From: Candidatus Gastranaerophilales bacterium
GTDB taxonomy: Bacteria; Cyanobacteriota; Vampirovibrionia; Gastranaerophilales; Gastranaerophilaceae
DNA: 64,000 nucleotides
Assembly: GCA_944324305.1 (NCBI GenBank)
Contig: CALUVV010000009.1
Span: forward strand, 39,829 to 103,828
Reading direction: 5' to 3'
Under the pieces are notes generated by a model. The model saw only the letters and a list, made by a program, of their open reading frames with translations, did not search any database and had not been told where the DNA came from. Positions 8,626 to 17,530 of this stretch are shown piece by piece. A program made the translations under genes and the position numbers. How positions within the stretch are numbered: the stretch's first letter is position 1; the number at the start of each line of letters is the position of its first letter.

Positions 8626-10602
8626 GTGACAGATACCACATGTATGGAAAAGTTGAATTTATCGGACAATGCAATTAAGGTTCTTGAAAAAAGATACTTA
8701 AAGAGAGATAAAGAGGGAAACTGTGTAGAAACTCCTGCGGATATGTTCAGACGTGTTGCTGATACTATTGCGTCAGGTGATTTAAAATTCGGAAAATCGC
8801 AGTCGGATGTTGATAAATTATCCGACAGATTTTATAAAGCTATTACAAACAGATATTTTATGCCTAATTCTCCTACATTAATGAATGCGGGCAGAGAATT
8901 GGGACAATTGGCAGCCTGCTTTGTTCTTCCCGTGGAAGACAGCCTTGAAGGTATTTTTGAAACAGTTAAAAATACTGCGTTAATTCATAAATCAGGCGGC
9001 GGTACAGGTTTTTCTTTCTCAAAATTAAGACCTAAAAACAGTGTTGTTCGCTCAACTATGGGTGTATCATCAGGTCCTGTTTCATTTATGGAAGTGTTTA
9101 ACGCTGCAACCGAAGCCGTTAAACAAGGCGGTACAAGACGCGGTGCAAATATGGGTATTTTAAGAGTTGACCACCCTGATATTTTAGACTTTATCGAATG
9201 CAAAAGCGATAATAATAAATTAAATAACTTTAATATTTCCGTTGCTATTACAGATAAATTTATGGAAGCTTTAAAAGCAGGAACGGATTATGAATTGATT
9301 AATCCTCAAAACAATACCGTTGCAGGTAAATTAAGTGCTAAAAAAGTGTTTGACATGATTGTTGACGGCGCATGGAGAAACGGTGAGCCAGGTATTATCT
9401 TTATTGATAAAATGAACGGTGACAACCCGACACCGCTTGTAGGACAAATTGAATCTACAAACCCTTGCGGAGAAGTTCCTTTGCTTGCGTATGAAGCTTG
9501 TAACTTAGGGTCTATAAACCTCGGCAGAATGGTGGATAACGGCGAAATCAACTGGGATTTACTCGCTGAAACAACAAGAACTGCTATCAGATTTTTGGAC
9601 AATGTAATCGCAGTTAATAATTACCCGCTTCCGCAGATTTCCGAGATGGTTCAAAATAACAGAAAAATTGGTCTCGGTGTAATGGGCTGGGCTGATATGC
9701 TTATGAAACTCGGACTTTCCTATGCTTCTGAAGAAGGAACACACCTTGCAGGGCAGATTATGGAATTTATTGATTACGAATCCAAATGCGAATCAATTGA
9801 ACTTTCAAAAGAAAGAGGTAAATTTAATAACTTTAAAGGCAGTGTTTATGACGCTCCTAACTATCTGTATAACAAATACAAAGGTAAATCAGCAGGAAAA
9901 ATTTCCGATGAGCAATGGAAAGAACTTGATGAGCAGATTGCAAAATTCGGTATCAGAAATGCGACAACAACTTGTATTGCGCCGACAGGTACAATTTCAA
10001 TGATTGCATCGGCATCAGGCGGTGTTGAACCTCTGTTCGGTCTTGTATTTTCAAGATTAATTATGGACGGAACAGAAATGCTTGAGGTTAACCCGATATT
10101 CAAAGATTATGCTGTTGAGCATGGCTTCTATTCCGAAGCATTGATGAAAGAAATTGCAAAAACAGGTTCAGTTGCACATGTTGACGGAGTTCCTTCTGGT
10201 GCAAAACATATCTTTGTAACGGCTCACGATGTATCTCCCTACTGGCATGTTAAAATGCAGGCGGCATTCCAGCTTCACACAGATAACGCGGTTTCTAAAA
10301 CAGTTAACTTTGAAGAACACGCTACACGCAAAGATATTGAAGAAGCTTATATCTTAGCTTATGAAAATAACTTAAAAGGTATAACTGTTTACAGAAACAA
10401 TTCACGCCAGTTCCAGCCGATGAACCTCGATGACAAAAAGAAATCGGAAGAGGCAAAAGCTGAAGAAGCTGTTGTTGAAGAAGTATCGGAAGAACCGACA
10501 GGAGAAATTAAAACGGTAAAATGTCCCGAATGCGGCAACGAAATTCAAATGGCAGAAGGATGTTTTATCTGCCTGAAATGCGGATATTCGGGATGCTCAT
10601 AA
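8626..10602 (+). CDS. nrdJ: Adenosylcobalamin-dependent (class II) ribonucleoside-diphosphate reductase
   Basis: Reduces ribonucleotides to deoxyribonucleotides with a cobalamin-derived radical and no oxygen requirement. The 658-aa chain shows the RNR barrel signatures: PNSPTLMNAGRELGQLAACF (first redox Cys region), KSGGGTGFSFS, the active-site loop NPCGEVPLL, and the PTGTISMIA phosphate-binding loop. The C-terminus ends in a CPECG...CLKCGYSGCS Zn-ribbon/redox tail typical of class II enzymes, after a Lys/Glu-rich linker. GTG start with GGGGAGG. Monocistronic, with its own strong promoter and terminator and no visible riboswitch. The cobalamin-independent nrdDG at 33.9 kb is riboswitch-controlled, so the two systems should alternate with cobalamin supply. 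Confidence 0.97.
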   Translation: MTDTTCMEKLNLSDNAIKVLEKRYLKRDKEGNCVETPADMFRRVADTIASGDLKFGKSQSDVDKLSDRFYKAITNRYFMPNSPTLMNAGRELGQLAACFVLPVEDSLEGIFETVKNTALIHKSGGGTGFSFSKLRPKNSVVRSTMGVSSGPVSFMEVFNAATEAVKQGGTRRGANMGILRVDHPDILDFIECKSDNNKLNNFNISVAITDKFMEALKAGTDYELINPQNNTVAGKLSAKKVFDMIVDGAWRNGEPGIIFIDKMNGDNPTPLVGQIESTNPCGEVPLLAYEACNLGSINLGRMVDNGEINWDLLAETTRTAIRFLDNVIAVNNYPLPQISEMVQNNRKIGLGVMGWADMLMKLGLSYASEEGTHLAGQIMEFIDYESKCESIELSKERGKFNNFKGSVYDAPNYLYNKYKGKSAGKISDEQWKELDEQIAKFGIRNATTTCIAPTGTISMIASASGGVEPLFGLVFSRLIMDGTEMLEVNPIFKDYAVEHGFYSEALMKEIAKTGSVAHVDGVPSGAKHIFVTAHDVSPYWHVKMQAAFQLHTDNAVSKTVNFEEHATRKDIEEAYILAYENNLKGITVYRNNSRQFQPMNLDDKKKSEEAKAEEAVVEEVSEEPTGEIKTVKCPECGNEIQMAEGCFICLKCGYSGCS

Positions 10603-10627
10603 TTTAATATTAATAAGAGAGAGCTTA

Positions 10628-10662
10628 AATACTACCCCGAAAATAAGGGGTAGTATTTTTTG
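10628..10662 (+). terminator. nrdJ terminator
   Basis: AATACTACCCC / GGGGTAGTATT arms (10628-10638, 10647-10657) followed by a T-run. Confidence 0.85.
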
Positions 10663-10761
10663 TAAATATTTGTTAATATTTGATTAAAAATTGGCATTTT
10701 TTTTCTTGACGTGTTTTCATGAAGGCATAACAAGTGTGTAAATTTTGAAAGGTAAAAGTTT

Positions 10762-11589
10762 ATGGCAGACAACATGACAATCGGACCCGCATTAGCAATA
10801 GGCGGTAACAAAGTCGAAATGACCCAGCAGGGTAAAATTCAGGTTACTAATCCTCAAGGTAAAATTAAAACTTTATCTCAGGATGAATTCAAAAAACAAC
10901 TGGTTAAAAATGCAGACAAAATTGAAGCAGGACAGGATTTTGAATTCAAAAAAGACAATAAAAATGTAAAAGCCGCAGCAGGTATTGGCGGACTTCTTAC
11001 AGCTGCTTATGTTGGTTTAAGCCTTGCCGTCGGTAAAGGTAAATTAACAAAAGCCGTTGCTGAACAAGGTAAAAAACTCGGCTTTATGAGTCAGGTAAAA
11101 AATGTATTCGTTGCAATCGGTGAAAGCGGTGTTAAACTTTGGAACAGTATTACCGGAAAAGCAGTTAAGTTAAAAGACAAATTAACTGGTAAAACTGAAA
11201 AAGCAGCTGAAGAATTGCAGAATAAACGTTATGCAACTTACTCAAAAGAACAGGCAGCAAATGATGCTCACAGACATCATGCAGCTACTTTTGATAAATC
11301 TCATTTAACTTCTCTTCAGCGTGATGAAATGATTTCAGATGCTCAAGCTGCTTTTGCGAATTATGATCCTGCTCAATTTAAAAAATCAAAAGTTTTAGAA
11401 AATGCAGGCTTAAATAATAAACAATATGATGTGGTTAAAGAATATGCAAACTCTGCAGAAAATGTAAAATTAACAAAAGAACAAAAAGAAATTCTTCCGC
11501 ATTGGATACAGGATAAAGAATCTTGCCAGAGATATGTAAATTCTATAGAAGCAAGTTTCGCTAAAATTGATAAACAGTTTGCTCAATAG
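10762..11589 (+). CDS. Unknown 275-aa protein with one glycine/alanine-rich hydrophobic segment
   Basis: No family recognised. Residues 1-70 are polar and Lys/Gln-rich (it begins MADNMTIGPALAIGGNKVEMT). A hydrophobic stretch at about 71-92 (AAAGIGGLLTAAYVGLSLAVG) could be one membrane helix or a buried hairpin. The remainder is Lys/Ala/Glu-rich, mostly helical, with a His cluster (AHRHHAATF, about residues 172-180) and a helical C-terminus. The ATG follows GAAAGGTAAAA. Monocistronic between two terminators. The upstream AT-rich repeat TTTGTAAATATTTGTTAATA (10660-10680) resembles elements ahead of the coiled-coil genes. No cleavable signal peptide. Confidence 0.75.
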   Translation: MADNMTIGPALAIGGNKVEMTQQGKIQVTNPQGKIKTLSQDEFKKQLVKNADKIEAGQDFEFKKDNKNVKAAAGIGGLLTAAYVGLSLAVGKGKLTKAVAEQGKKLGFMSQVKNVFVAIGESGVKLWNSITGKAVKLKDKLTGKTEKAAEELQNKRYATYSKEQAANDAHRHHAATFDKSHLTSLQRDEMISDAQAAFANYDPAQFKKSKVLENAGLNNKQYDVVKEYANSAENVKLTKEQKEILPHWIQDKESCQRYVNSIEASFAKIDKQFAQ

Positions 11590-11627
11590 AATAATCACTA
11601 AAAATTTTAAAATTTACACATAAATAT

Positions 11628-11663
11628 AAATCACTCCTTTAATTCAATAGGAGTGATTTTTTT
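11628..11663 (+). terminator. Terminator after the unknown 275-aa gene
   Basis: AAATCACTCCT / AGGAGTGATTT arms (11628-11638, 11649-11659) and a T-run. A GTG at 11653 lies inside this hairpin and is therefore not a credible start for the following gene. Confidence 0.85.
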
Positions 11664-11679
11664 GTTGTATGATAGACTT

Positions 11680-12504
11680 ATGAAAGTATCCGTTGTTACA
11701 GCAAGTTATAATTATCAGGATTACATCAAAGAGGCGATACAATCGGTATTGAACCAGACGTATAAAGATTGGGAGCTTATTATTGTTGATGACTGTTCAA
11801 CGGATAATTCCATTGAAGCTATAAAATCTTTTAATGATGAAAGGATTAAATTATTTGTTAATGAAAAAAATCTCGGTTTGCAGAAAACGGTTAAGCGCGG
11901 GATTGAAAACGCTTCGGGTGAATGGATTGTTTTTTTGGAAAGTGACGATATTTTAAAACCTGATAATGTTGAAAAAAAGGTCAGGATTGCTCAAAAATAT
12001 AAAGATGTAAATTTAATTTTTAATGACTGCGAGTTTTTCGGCGATGAAGAAAAGGTTAGAGATTTTACAATTGCTTTGCAGAAAACCCGCTCTTTGCTCA
12101 GAAAAAAAACTTATCCTCAAAATATGTTTTATAACTTTTATCTCAGCAATAAGATTTTTACATTTTCATCGGTAATGGCCAGGCGTGAAGATTTACTGAA
12201 AATAAGTTTTAATCCTCCGATGGATTGTCTTCTGGATTGGTGGCTGTGGGTTCAGCTGGCTTACGGCGGGAAATTTTATTATTTGCCTGAAATATTGACT
12301 GAATGGCGTTTGCATACAGACAGTTATATTTATAAATCAAAGCATAATTCACCTAAACAACTGCAGATGAAAATATATTTTGAAATGTTTAAAAAATACA
12401 AAAATCCTCTGATACTTTTGTTTATTCCGTTTGCTCAAATTATCTGGCACTTGCAGCAGATTAAAAAGAACACTAAAAAGCTAATCTTTAACAAAGGGAA
12501 ATAA
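11680..12504 (+). CDS. Family 2 glycosyltransferase
   Basis: Transfers a sugar from a nucleotide-sugar donor, probably for surface polysaccharide. The GT-A fold is plain: MKVSVVTASYNYQDYIKEAI at the start, SVLNQTYKDWELIIVDDCSTDNS (DD motif), FLESDD (the DXD-type metal site), then DWWLWVQLAYGGKFYYLPEILTEWRLH. 274 aa. I start it at ATG 11680 because upstream in-frame codons lie in the preceding gene's terminator. No Shine-Dalgarno; TATGAT at 11668-11673 would put transcription start at the ATG (leaderless). Its last 24 nt overlap the convergent gene below. A C-terminal hydrophobic patch (PLILLFIPFAQIIW) may touch the membrane. Confidence 0.9.
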   Translation: MKVSVVTASYNYQDYIKEAIQSVLNQTYKDWELIIVDDCSTDNSIEAIKSFNDERIKLFVNEKNLGLQKTVKRGIENASGEWIVFLESDDILKPDNVEKKVRIAQKYKDVNLIFNDCEFFGDEEKVRDFTIALQKTRSLLRKKTYPQNMFYNFYLSNKIFTFSSVMARREDLLKISFNPPMDCLLDWWLWVQLAYGGKFYYLPEILTEWRLHTDSYIYKSKHNSPKQLQMKIYFEMFKKYKNPLILLFIPFAQIIWHLQQIKKNTKKLIFNKGK

Positions 12505-13362
12505 TTTGTTTATTAATATGGCAAAGGGTTTTCGTATTGCAAAAGGAAAGTTTGCAAGAGCAGAAAATATCAGTTTTTTTATTCCGAACGGAATTTTTTT
12601 GTTAATATTTCTCGGCAGATTTATTAAGTTTTTCGGGTAATCTTCGAGTAATGTTTCATAATTTTCAATCGTTGCTGCATCAGTATTTTTAAGGTCAAAA
12701 AGAGATTTTTTTATAAAAGGCATTTTATATTTTTCTATAATCTCACGCCATTTTAAAATCGTTACGTTATTAATATTTTCGTAAGCATTAATAAAGGTTT
12801 TATATTTGAAACCTTTTTGAACAAGAAGTTCTGTCAGACCTATTTCATAATTTGATATAACAAGTTTTTTACTTTCTTCATGTTTTATTGAGTTTACAAA
12901 ATCTGCAAAAAAGTCTTTTGTAAAAACATTTTTTCCAAACACAATAAAATAACTTTGAATGTGCGGACGTTTGACAAAGAAATGCCCTATATTTTTTTTG
13001 TATCCGTAATTATTTTTTGTAATTCCCCAGAAATCACAATCATTCATATTATTAAAAATATTTTGAAGCGGATACAAAGGCCCGTAACAGCTGTCGTTTG
13101 CAAATATAAGCTCATCAAACTCATTTAACCTTTCTTGAAGATGCAGAAAGCCTCTTTTATACGAACCGAAATCGTACTCATTATGTTCTTCCGCAATAAT
13201 TTTATCTGCAAGTCCGTTTAAACATTCCGCATTTTTCAAATTACAGCAGGAAACAAATACTATTGTACCGGCAATCTTTTTAAGTTCCTTTAAATAATAA
13301 AGAACATAATCCTTTACAAAACCGTCTTTGTCATAATGTGCAAATACCGCAGCTCTTTTCAT
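12481..13362 (-). CDS. Rhamnan synthesis F (RgpF)-family protein
   Basis: RgpF-type proteins take part in rhamnose-rich polysaccharide assembly and are probably glycosyltransferases. Family hallmarks in order: AVFAHYDKDGFVKDYVLYYL, EHNEYDFGSYKRGF, ELIFANDSCYGPLYPL and DFWGITKN. About 293 residues. The ATG at 13362 is preferred over TTG at 13368 because an extended -10 (TGTTATAAT, minus strand, 13369-13377) ends 7 nt before that ATG, suggesting a leaderless mRNA and leaving the TTG upstream of the transcript. Convergent with the GT2 gene with a 24-nt coding overlap; both probably serve surface sugar assembly. Confidence 0.85.
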   Translation of the reverse strand: MKRAAVFAHYDKDGFVKDYVLYYLKELKKIAGTIVFVSCCNLKNAECLNGLADKIIAEEHNEYDFGSYKRGFLHLQERLNEFDELIFANDSCYGPLYPLQNIFNNMNDCDFWGITKNNYGYKKNIGHFFVKRPHIQSYFIVFGKNVFTKDFFADFVNSIKHEESKKLVISNYEIGLTELLVQKGFKYKTFINAYENINNVTILKWREIIEKYKMPFIKKSLFDLKNTDAATIENYETLLEDYPKNLINLPRNINKKIPFGIKKLIFSALANFPFAIRKPFAILINKLFPFVKD

Positions 13363-13368
13363 AGCCAA

Positions 13369-13377
13369 ATTATAACA
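13369..13377 (-). promoter_or_regulatory. Extended -10 promoter of the RgpF-like gene
   Basis: Minus strand TGTTATAAT, i.e. TGn plus a perfect TATAAT. A TTGAAA lies 19 nt further upstream. Transcription should start at about 13362, on the ATG. Confidence 0.5.
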
Positions 13378-13456
13378 TAAAATATGATTTGTATTTCAAG
13401 GCGGTTTATTGTATTATTCAGTTATAGAATTATTAAATGAGAGGGAATTATAGAAA

Positions 13457-15922
13457 ATGCAAGTATCATTAAACTGGTTAAACGAATTTGTTGATTTATC
13501 TGATATAGAAGTTGAAAGAATTGCTCACGAACTTACTATGAGCGGTTTGGAAGTTGAAGCTGTAGAAGAATTAAAGCCGAAATTTACCAATATAAAAACC
13601 GTTAAAATAGAAAAAATTGATAATCATCCGAATTCGGACAGACTTCATCTTGTAACCGTAAATACAGGAGAAGGATTAAAAACAGTTGTTTGCGGCGCTC
13701 AAAATATTGCGGAAGGTCAGATTGTTCCTTACGCATCAGTAGGTTCGCAGGTATTGGACAGAAAAACCGGTGAAATGTTTACTTTAACCCCCGCAGTTAT
13801 CAGAGGAGTGGAATCTCAAGGGATGCTTTGTTCCGCAGATGAACTCGGTGTTTCAGAACGCGGTTATCAGGAAGAAGACGGAATTTTAATCCTTAACAGG
13901 ATTTTTCCTGATGTAAAAATAGGTGAAAATGCTGAAGATGTTTTAGGATTTGACAAAGATTATATCTTGAATGTTGCGCCTACTGCAAACAGAGGCGACC
14001 AGATGTCTGTTATCGGTGTTGCAAGAGAATTAAGCGCAATTTTCGATAAACCTCTTAAATTTTCTCCGCTCGAATGCACAAGAGATTTGTCAACTGACAG
14101 CTTTAAAGTCGAAATTATTGATAATGACGTATGTAAATATTATTCGCTCGGCATTTTGAAAAATATTAAAATTAAGCCGTCGCCTGACTGGATGCAAAAA
14201 AGACTTATTGCATCAGGTGTTCGCGCTATTAATAACGTAGTTGATATTACAAATTATGTAATGCTTGAGTATGGAACTCCTTTTCACGCGTTTGATGCAG
14301 ATAAATTGGACGGATACTTGTGCGTAAGACGTGCAAAAGAAGGTGAAAAAATTGTTACTCTCGACAGTGTGGAAAGAGAATTGACAACCGACAGCGTACT
14401 TATTGCCGATAAAGATAAAGGTGTTTGCCTTGCCGGTGTTTTCGGCGGTGAAAATTCCGAAATTGACGATAACACAAAAAACATAGCATTGGAAGCTGCA
14501 TATTTTACTCCCGCAAGCAACAGAAAATCCGCAAGAAGCGTCGGTTACCGCTCTGAAGCCTGCGCAAGGTTCGAACGCGGAATAGATATTGAAGCAATAA
14601 AACCTGCTTTAATGCGTGCAATGCAATTGATGACCGAACTTGCGGATGCGGAAATCGAAGGAGTTGTGGAAGCAGGTAAAAATGAACTTGAACCGATAGA
14701 AATTACTCTGAGATACGCTCAAATTAAAAGAATGCTGGGATGTGAAATTGCTCCTCAAAAATGTGTTTCTATACTTGAAAAACTCGGGTTCAAAAAATTG
14801 GGCGGAAATGATGCTGCTGCAAAATTTTTGGTTCCTTCGTTCAGAGCAGGTGACGTTACAAGAGAAATTGACTTAATTGAAGAAATTGCCCGTATTAACG
14901 GCTATGACAAAATTACACCGACTTTGCCGCGCAAAAATGAAACCGCTGAAATTTTATTGGAAGAAAAAGTTATTAAAAAAGTTAATGAACTTATGCTTTC
15001 ATCAGGGCTGAACGAAATTATCACAACTTCATTAATCGGCAAGCCGCTGCTTGATAAATATATGCAGACTTATGATGACGCTAAGGCTGTTAAAGTTTTA
15101 AATTCGGCAAGCGAAGAGTCTGCAATGCTCAGGCAGGGTATGGCGGCAAGTGTTTTAAACTGTTTGAAATATAATTACGATAACGGTCAAAAGACTTTCT
15201 GGGCGTATGAAACCGGTAAAACTTATACAATTGTCAGCCCTGCGGATGAAAAATCATCAGGAGTAAAAGAAACAAGAGTTCTTGCAGGTGTTTTGACAGG
15301 TGAAACCGAAAATTCCAAATGGCAGGTTAAAACTCAAACCGATTTTTATACTGTTAAAGGTATTATTGAACAACTCTTTGATGAACTCGGGGTTGCTAAA
15401 AGGATTAAGTTAACACCTTGTGAAGATGTTGATTATATGCATCCTTACAGAAGCGCAAAAGTAAATGTGCTAGGCAAAAATCTTACACCTATCGGTTATT
15501 TCGGACAAATTCATCCGCTTTTAAAAGATAAGATGAAAATTAAAGGACAGGATGTTTTCATGTTTGAAATTAATCTGGATGAAATAATTTCTATTGTTAA
15601 AGAACACACTGCAAGATATAAAAAACTTCCGCAATTCCCTGAAGTCCGCCGTGACCTGGCATTTGTAATCAACGAAGAAGTTAGCTTTGATGATATTCAA
15701 AAAGTTATTAAAGGAGCTGTTCAGCAAAATATATTTAAAGGAAGCGAAGTTTTTGACGTTTATCAGGGCGAAAATATTGAAAAAGGCTGTAAAAGTCTTG
15801 CTTTTCGTATAAAAATGCAGGATGAAAATGCTACATTGACTGATGAAATTATCGAACGGCAGATGAATAATGTTCGTGCAAAACTTCAGAAGGCTTATGC
15901 TGAAATTTCATTCAGAGAATGA
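13457..15922 (+). CDS. pheT: Phenylalanyl-tRNA synthetase beta subunit
   Basis: Beta chain of the (alpha-beta)2 PheRS, which binds tRNA-Phe and edits Tyr-tRNA-Phe. Full length at 821 aa. Domain order: N-terminal MQVSLNWLNEFVDL, tRNA-binding OB fold (about 39-150: HPNSDRLHLVTVNTG, VCGAQNI, GVESQGMLCS), B3/4 editing domain, B5 DNA-binding-like domain, catalytic-like core, and a C-terminal anticodon-binding FDX-ACB domain (PQFPEVRRDLAFVI). pheS is not adjacent. GAGAGGGAA 8 nt before the ATG supports the start. A 27-nt gap separates it from the next gene, so co-transcription is likely. Confidence 0.98.
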   Translation: MQVSLNWLNEFVDLSDIEVERIAHELTMSGLEVEAVEELKPKFTNIKTVKIEKIDNHPNSDRLHLVTVNTGEGLKTVVCGAQNIAEGQIVPYASVGSQVLDRKTGEMFTLTPAVIRGVESQGMLCSADELGVSERGYQEEDGILILNRIFPDVKIGENAEDVLGFDKDYILNVAPTANRGDQMSVIGVARELSAIFDKPLKFSPLECTRDLSTDSFKVEIIDNDVCKYYSLGILKNIKIKPSPDWMQKRLIASGVRAINNVVDITNYVMLEYGTPFHAFDADKLDGYLCVRRAKEGEKIVTLDSVERELTTDSVLIADKDKGVCLAGVFGGENSEIDDNTKNIALEAAYFTPASNRKSARSVGYRSEACARFERGIDIEAIKPALMRAMQLMTELADAEIEGVVEAGKNELEPIEITLRYAQIKRMLGCEIAPQKCVSILEKLGFKKLGGNDAAAKFLVPSFRAGDVTREIDLIEEIARINGYDKITPTLPRKNETAEILLEEKVIKKVNELMLSSGLNEIITTSLIGKPLLDKYMQTYDDAKAVKVLNSASEESAMLRQGMAASVLNCLKYNYDNGQKTFWAYETGKTYTIVSPADEKSSGVKETRVLAGVLTGETENSKWQVKTQTDFYTVKGIIEQLFDELGVAKRIKLTPCEDVDYMHPYRSAKVNVLGKNLTPIGYFGQIHPLLKDKMKIKGQDVFMFEINLDEIISIVKEHTARYKKLPQFPEVRRDLAFVINEEVSFDDIQKVIKGAVQQNIFKGSEVFDVYQGENIEKGCKSLAFRIKMQDENATLTDEIIERQMNNVRAKLQKAYAEISFRE

Positions 15923-15949
15923 TTTTTTCTTCAAAAGGGGAAATAATTT

Positions 15950-16594
15950 ATGAAAAAACTTTTCTTAATATTAGCTGTAATGTTACTTATGCCTGTGCAG
16001 GGCTTCTGTGATAATGTTGTTCCGCAGTATGTCAGCATTGAACAGACAAATACATTAGGGCTTTATCAGGCACCGAGTGAGATTGTTCTGTACAAGGAGC
16101 CGACGCAAACTGCTAATATTGTTCACAGTATAAGCTGGATAGGTGAAAAGATTTTTCCCGAAAGCGTTAAAGCTAAAGATTTATTTGTAGTCTTTGTCCC
16201 GTCAAAAAATTTGGGCTTGCTGGCCGTAACCGATGAAACAGAAGATTGGGTTCAGGTGATTTATAACAATTCAACAGGAGCTAAAGGCTGGATAAAAAAA
16301 GATGACCCGTACAGATTTATGAGCTGGATAATGTTTTATAATATGTACGGAAAAAAATACGGTTTGACGCTTTTGAAAGAAGCTCCTGCAGAAGCGAAAG
16401 ATTTGCATACCTCTACTGATGACAAATCACAAATTGTCGGTACTATTAATATGCCTCAAAAGATTAATTTAAACGTTATGCGCGGGAATTGGGCACTTGT
16501 CAGCGTGATGGATATAGACAGAGTGCCTAAGACCGGTTATGTAAGATGGCGTTCTGATAACGGGGTGAAATACTATTTCCCTGCAATAAAATAG
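15950..16594 (+). CDS. Secreted SH3-like protein
   Basis: 214 aa with a clear Sec signal peptide (MKKLFLILAVMLLMPVQGFC; the Cys at 20 could also suggest a lipoprotein, but the lipobox is weak). The mature part carries two bacterial SH3-like segments: LYQAPSEIVLYKEP...DWVQVIYN...GWIKKDD, and TLLKEAPAEAKDLHTSTDD...NWALVSVMD...GYVRWRS. Such domains commonly bind cell-wall or extracytoplasmic ligands; the ligand here is unknown. AAAGGGGAAA precedes the ATG. It follows pheT by 27 nt and has no terminator of its own that I can see; the convergent pilin-like gene begins at the next base. Confidence 0.75.
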   Translation: MKKLFLILAVMLLMPVQGFCDNVVPQYVSIEQTNTLGLYQAPSEIVLYKEPTQTANIVHSISWIGEKIFPESVKAKDLFVVFVPSKNLGLLAVTDETEDWVQVIYNNSTGAKGWIKKDDPYRFMSWIMFYNMYGKKYGLTLLKEAPAEAKDLHTSTDDKSQIVGTINMPQKINLNVMRGNWALVSVMDIDRVPKTGYVRWRSDNGVKYYFPAIK

Positions 16595-17370
16595 TTAATA
16601 TTTACCGGCTGAATATCTTTCGTAATTCAGTTTTCCTGTTCTCATAGTGTCATATAAACCTCCGTATCCCGAGTGCTGATCTAATTTCCCCGGAGTAACG
16701 GCAAAACTGTAGCAGTCATACCCGTATTGATTTCTGCCTTTCTTCGGACCGTTTATATCAAAAAATATTTCGGCACAATGCTGTGCAGTATAGTACTCGG
16801 GGACAGGTTTCCCATCTACTAAATTAGTGTAATTCCCGTTTTCATCTTTTTCATAGCGTGCATATGTAGTTTCGCAATTTCCTTTCCAGCTTCTTTTTCC
16901 AAACCATATTAATGTCCCGTCATTTAATATGACCCTGTCCGAATTTACAGTTGTTATTTTAACATTTCCGTAACCATCATTTGTACGAGTTTTCGGCATT
17001 ACTTTATATGTACCTCCGCAGCCTTTTGAAGCGGAAGAACATTTTTCTATTACATTCAAATACTTAGTAAAGCCCTCTAATTGTTCCATAGCTGATAAAT
17101 CCGGATTAAATTGTTCGGCATAATCTGACGTACCAAGCTCTGCTTTTCTTAAATCAATGGCGTTAGCAAGCTCCGAGTATGTGCGCTTTAGTTTGTTTAC
17201 CATAACCATTTCATCATATTTGGCAATTAATCCCGGTATGGTTAAAGCTGCTGTTACCCCGATTACACCCAGTGTTATTAAAACTTCCGCAAGAGTAAAT
17301 GCATTTGAAAATGTTGTTACATCGCTGTTTTTTCGGGGGGGGGGCAGTTCAATGCTTTAATATAATTCAT
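16595..17370 (-). CDS. Type IV pilin-like protein, out of frame at a C10 tract (phase-OFF or disrupted)
   Basis: The start is ATG 17370, 6 nt after AGGAG, beginning MNYIKALNC. The coding strand then has ten C (17335-17344), after which the reading frame hits TAA at once. Adding one C (or losing two) joins this start to the frame FSNAFTLAEVLITLGVIGVTAALTIP, a class III signal/pilin N-terminus with Glu5, and then to a 204-codon remainder. That part has several Cys, FDINGPKKGRNQYGYD and an aromatic C-terminus, typical of secreted pseudopilin-like proteins. Restored length would be 258 aa. The family is processed by prepilin peptidase and assembled or anchored at the membrane. Slippage of the tract is inferred; a sequencing error is the main alternative. 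Confidence 0.8.
17335..17344. repeat. Homopolymer G10 (C10 on the coding strand) in the pilin-like gene
   Basis: Ten consecutive G between the start codon and the pilin cleavage region. Frame restoration needs 8 or 11 residues; with 10 the product would end after about 15 codons. Confidence 0.9.
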
Positions 17371-17403
17371 TTTTAGCTCCTCTTACTTAAATAATATAAA
17401 ATT

Positions 17404-17432
17404 ATTATTTACTATTTTCCCTTTTTTGTCAA
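17404..17432 (-). promoter_or_regulatory. Promoter of the pilin-like gene
   Basis: Minus strand TTGACA (17427-17432), 17-nt spacer, AATAAT (17404-17409). It precedes the AGGAG ribosome site and ATG 17370, supporting that ATG as the true start. Confidence 0.6.
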
Positions 17433-17461
17433 CGTCTATCTTTACAATCTGAAAAAAATAC

Positions 17462-17490
17462 TCGACAATAATTTGTGTTTATTGTAGTAT
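17462..17490 (+). promoter_or_regulatory. rplI operon promoter
   Basis: TCGACA (17462-17467), 17-nt spacer, TAGTAT (17485-17490), 41 nt before the rplI ATG. Divergent from the pilin promoter. Confidence 0.55.
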
Positions 17491-17530
17491 AGGCTTACTT
17501 GCGAGATATAAATAGAAAAGGAGATATAAA

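Noticed and set aside
10690..10712. TTGGCATTTTTTTTCTTGAC as a sigma-54 promoter
   Set aside because: It has the GG but no GC at the -12 position with correct spacing.
11653..11679. GTG at 11653 as start of the GT2 gene
   Set aside because: It lies inside the preceding gene's terminator hairpin, and the family-typical N-terminus begins at ATG 11680.
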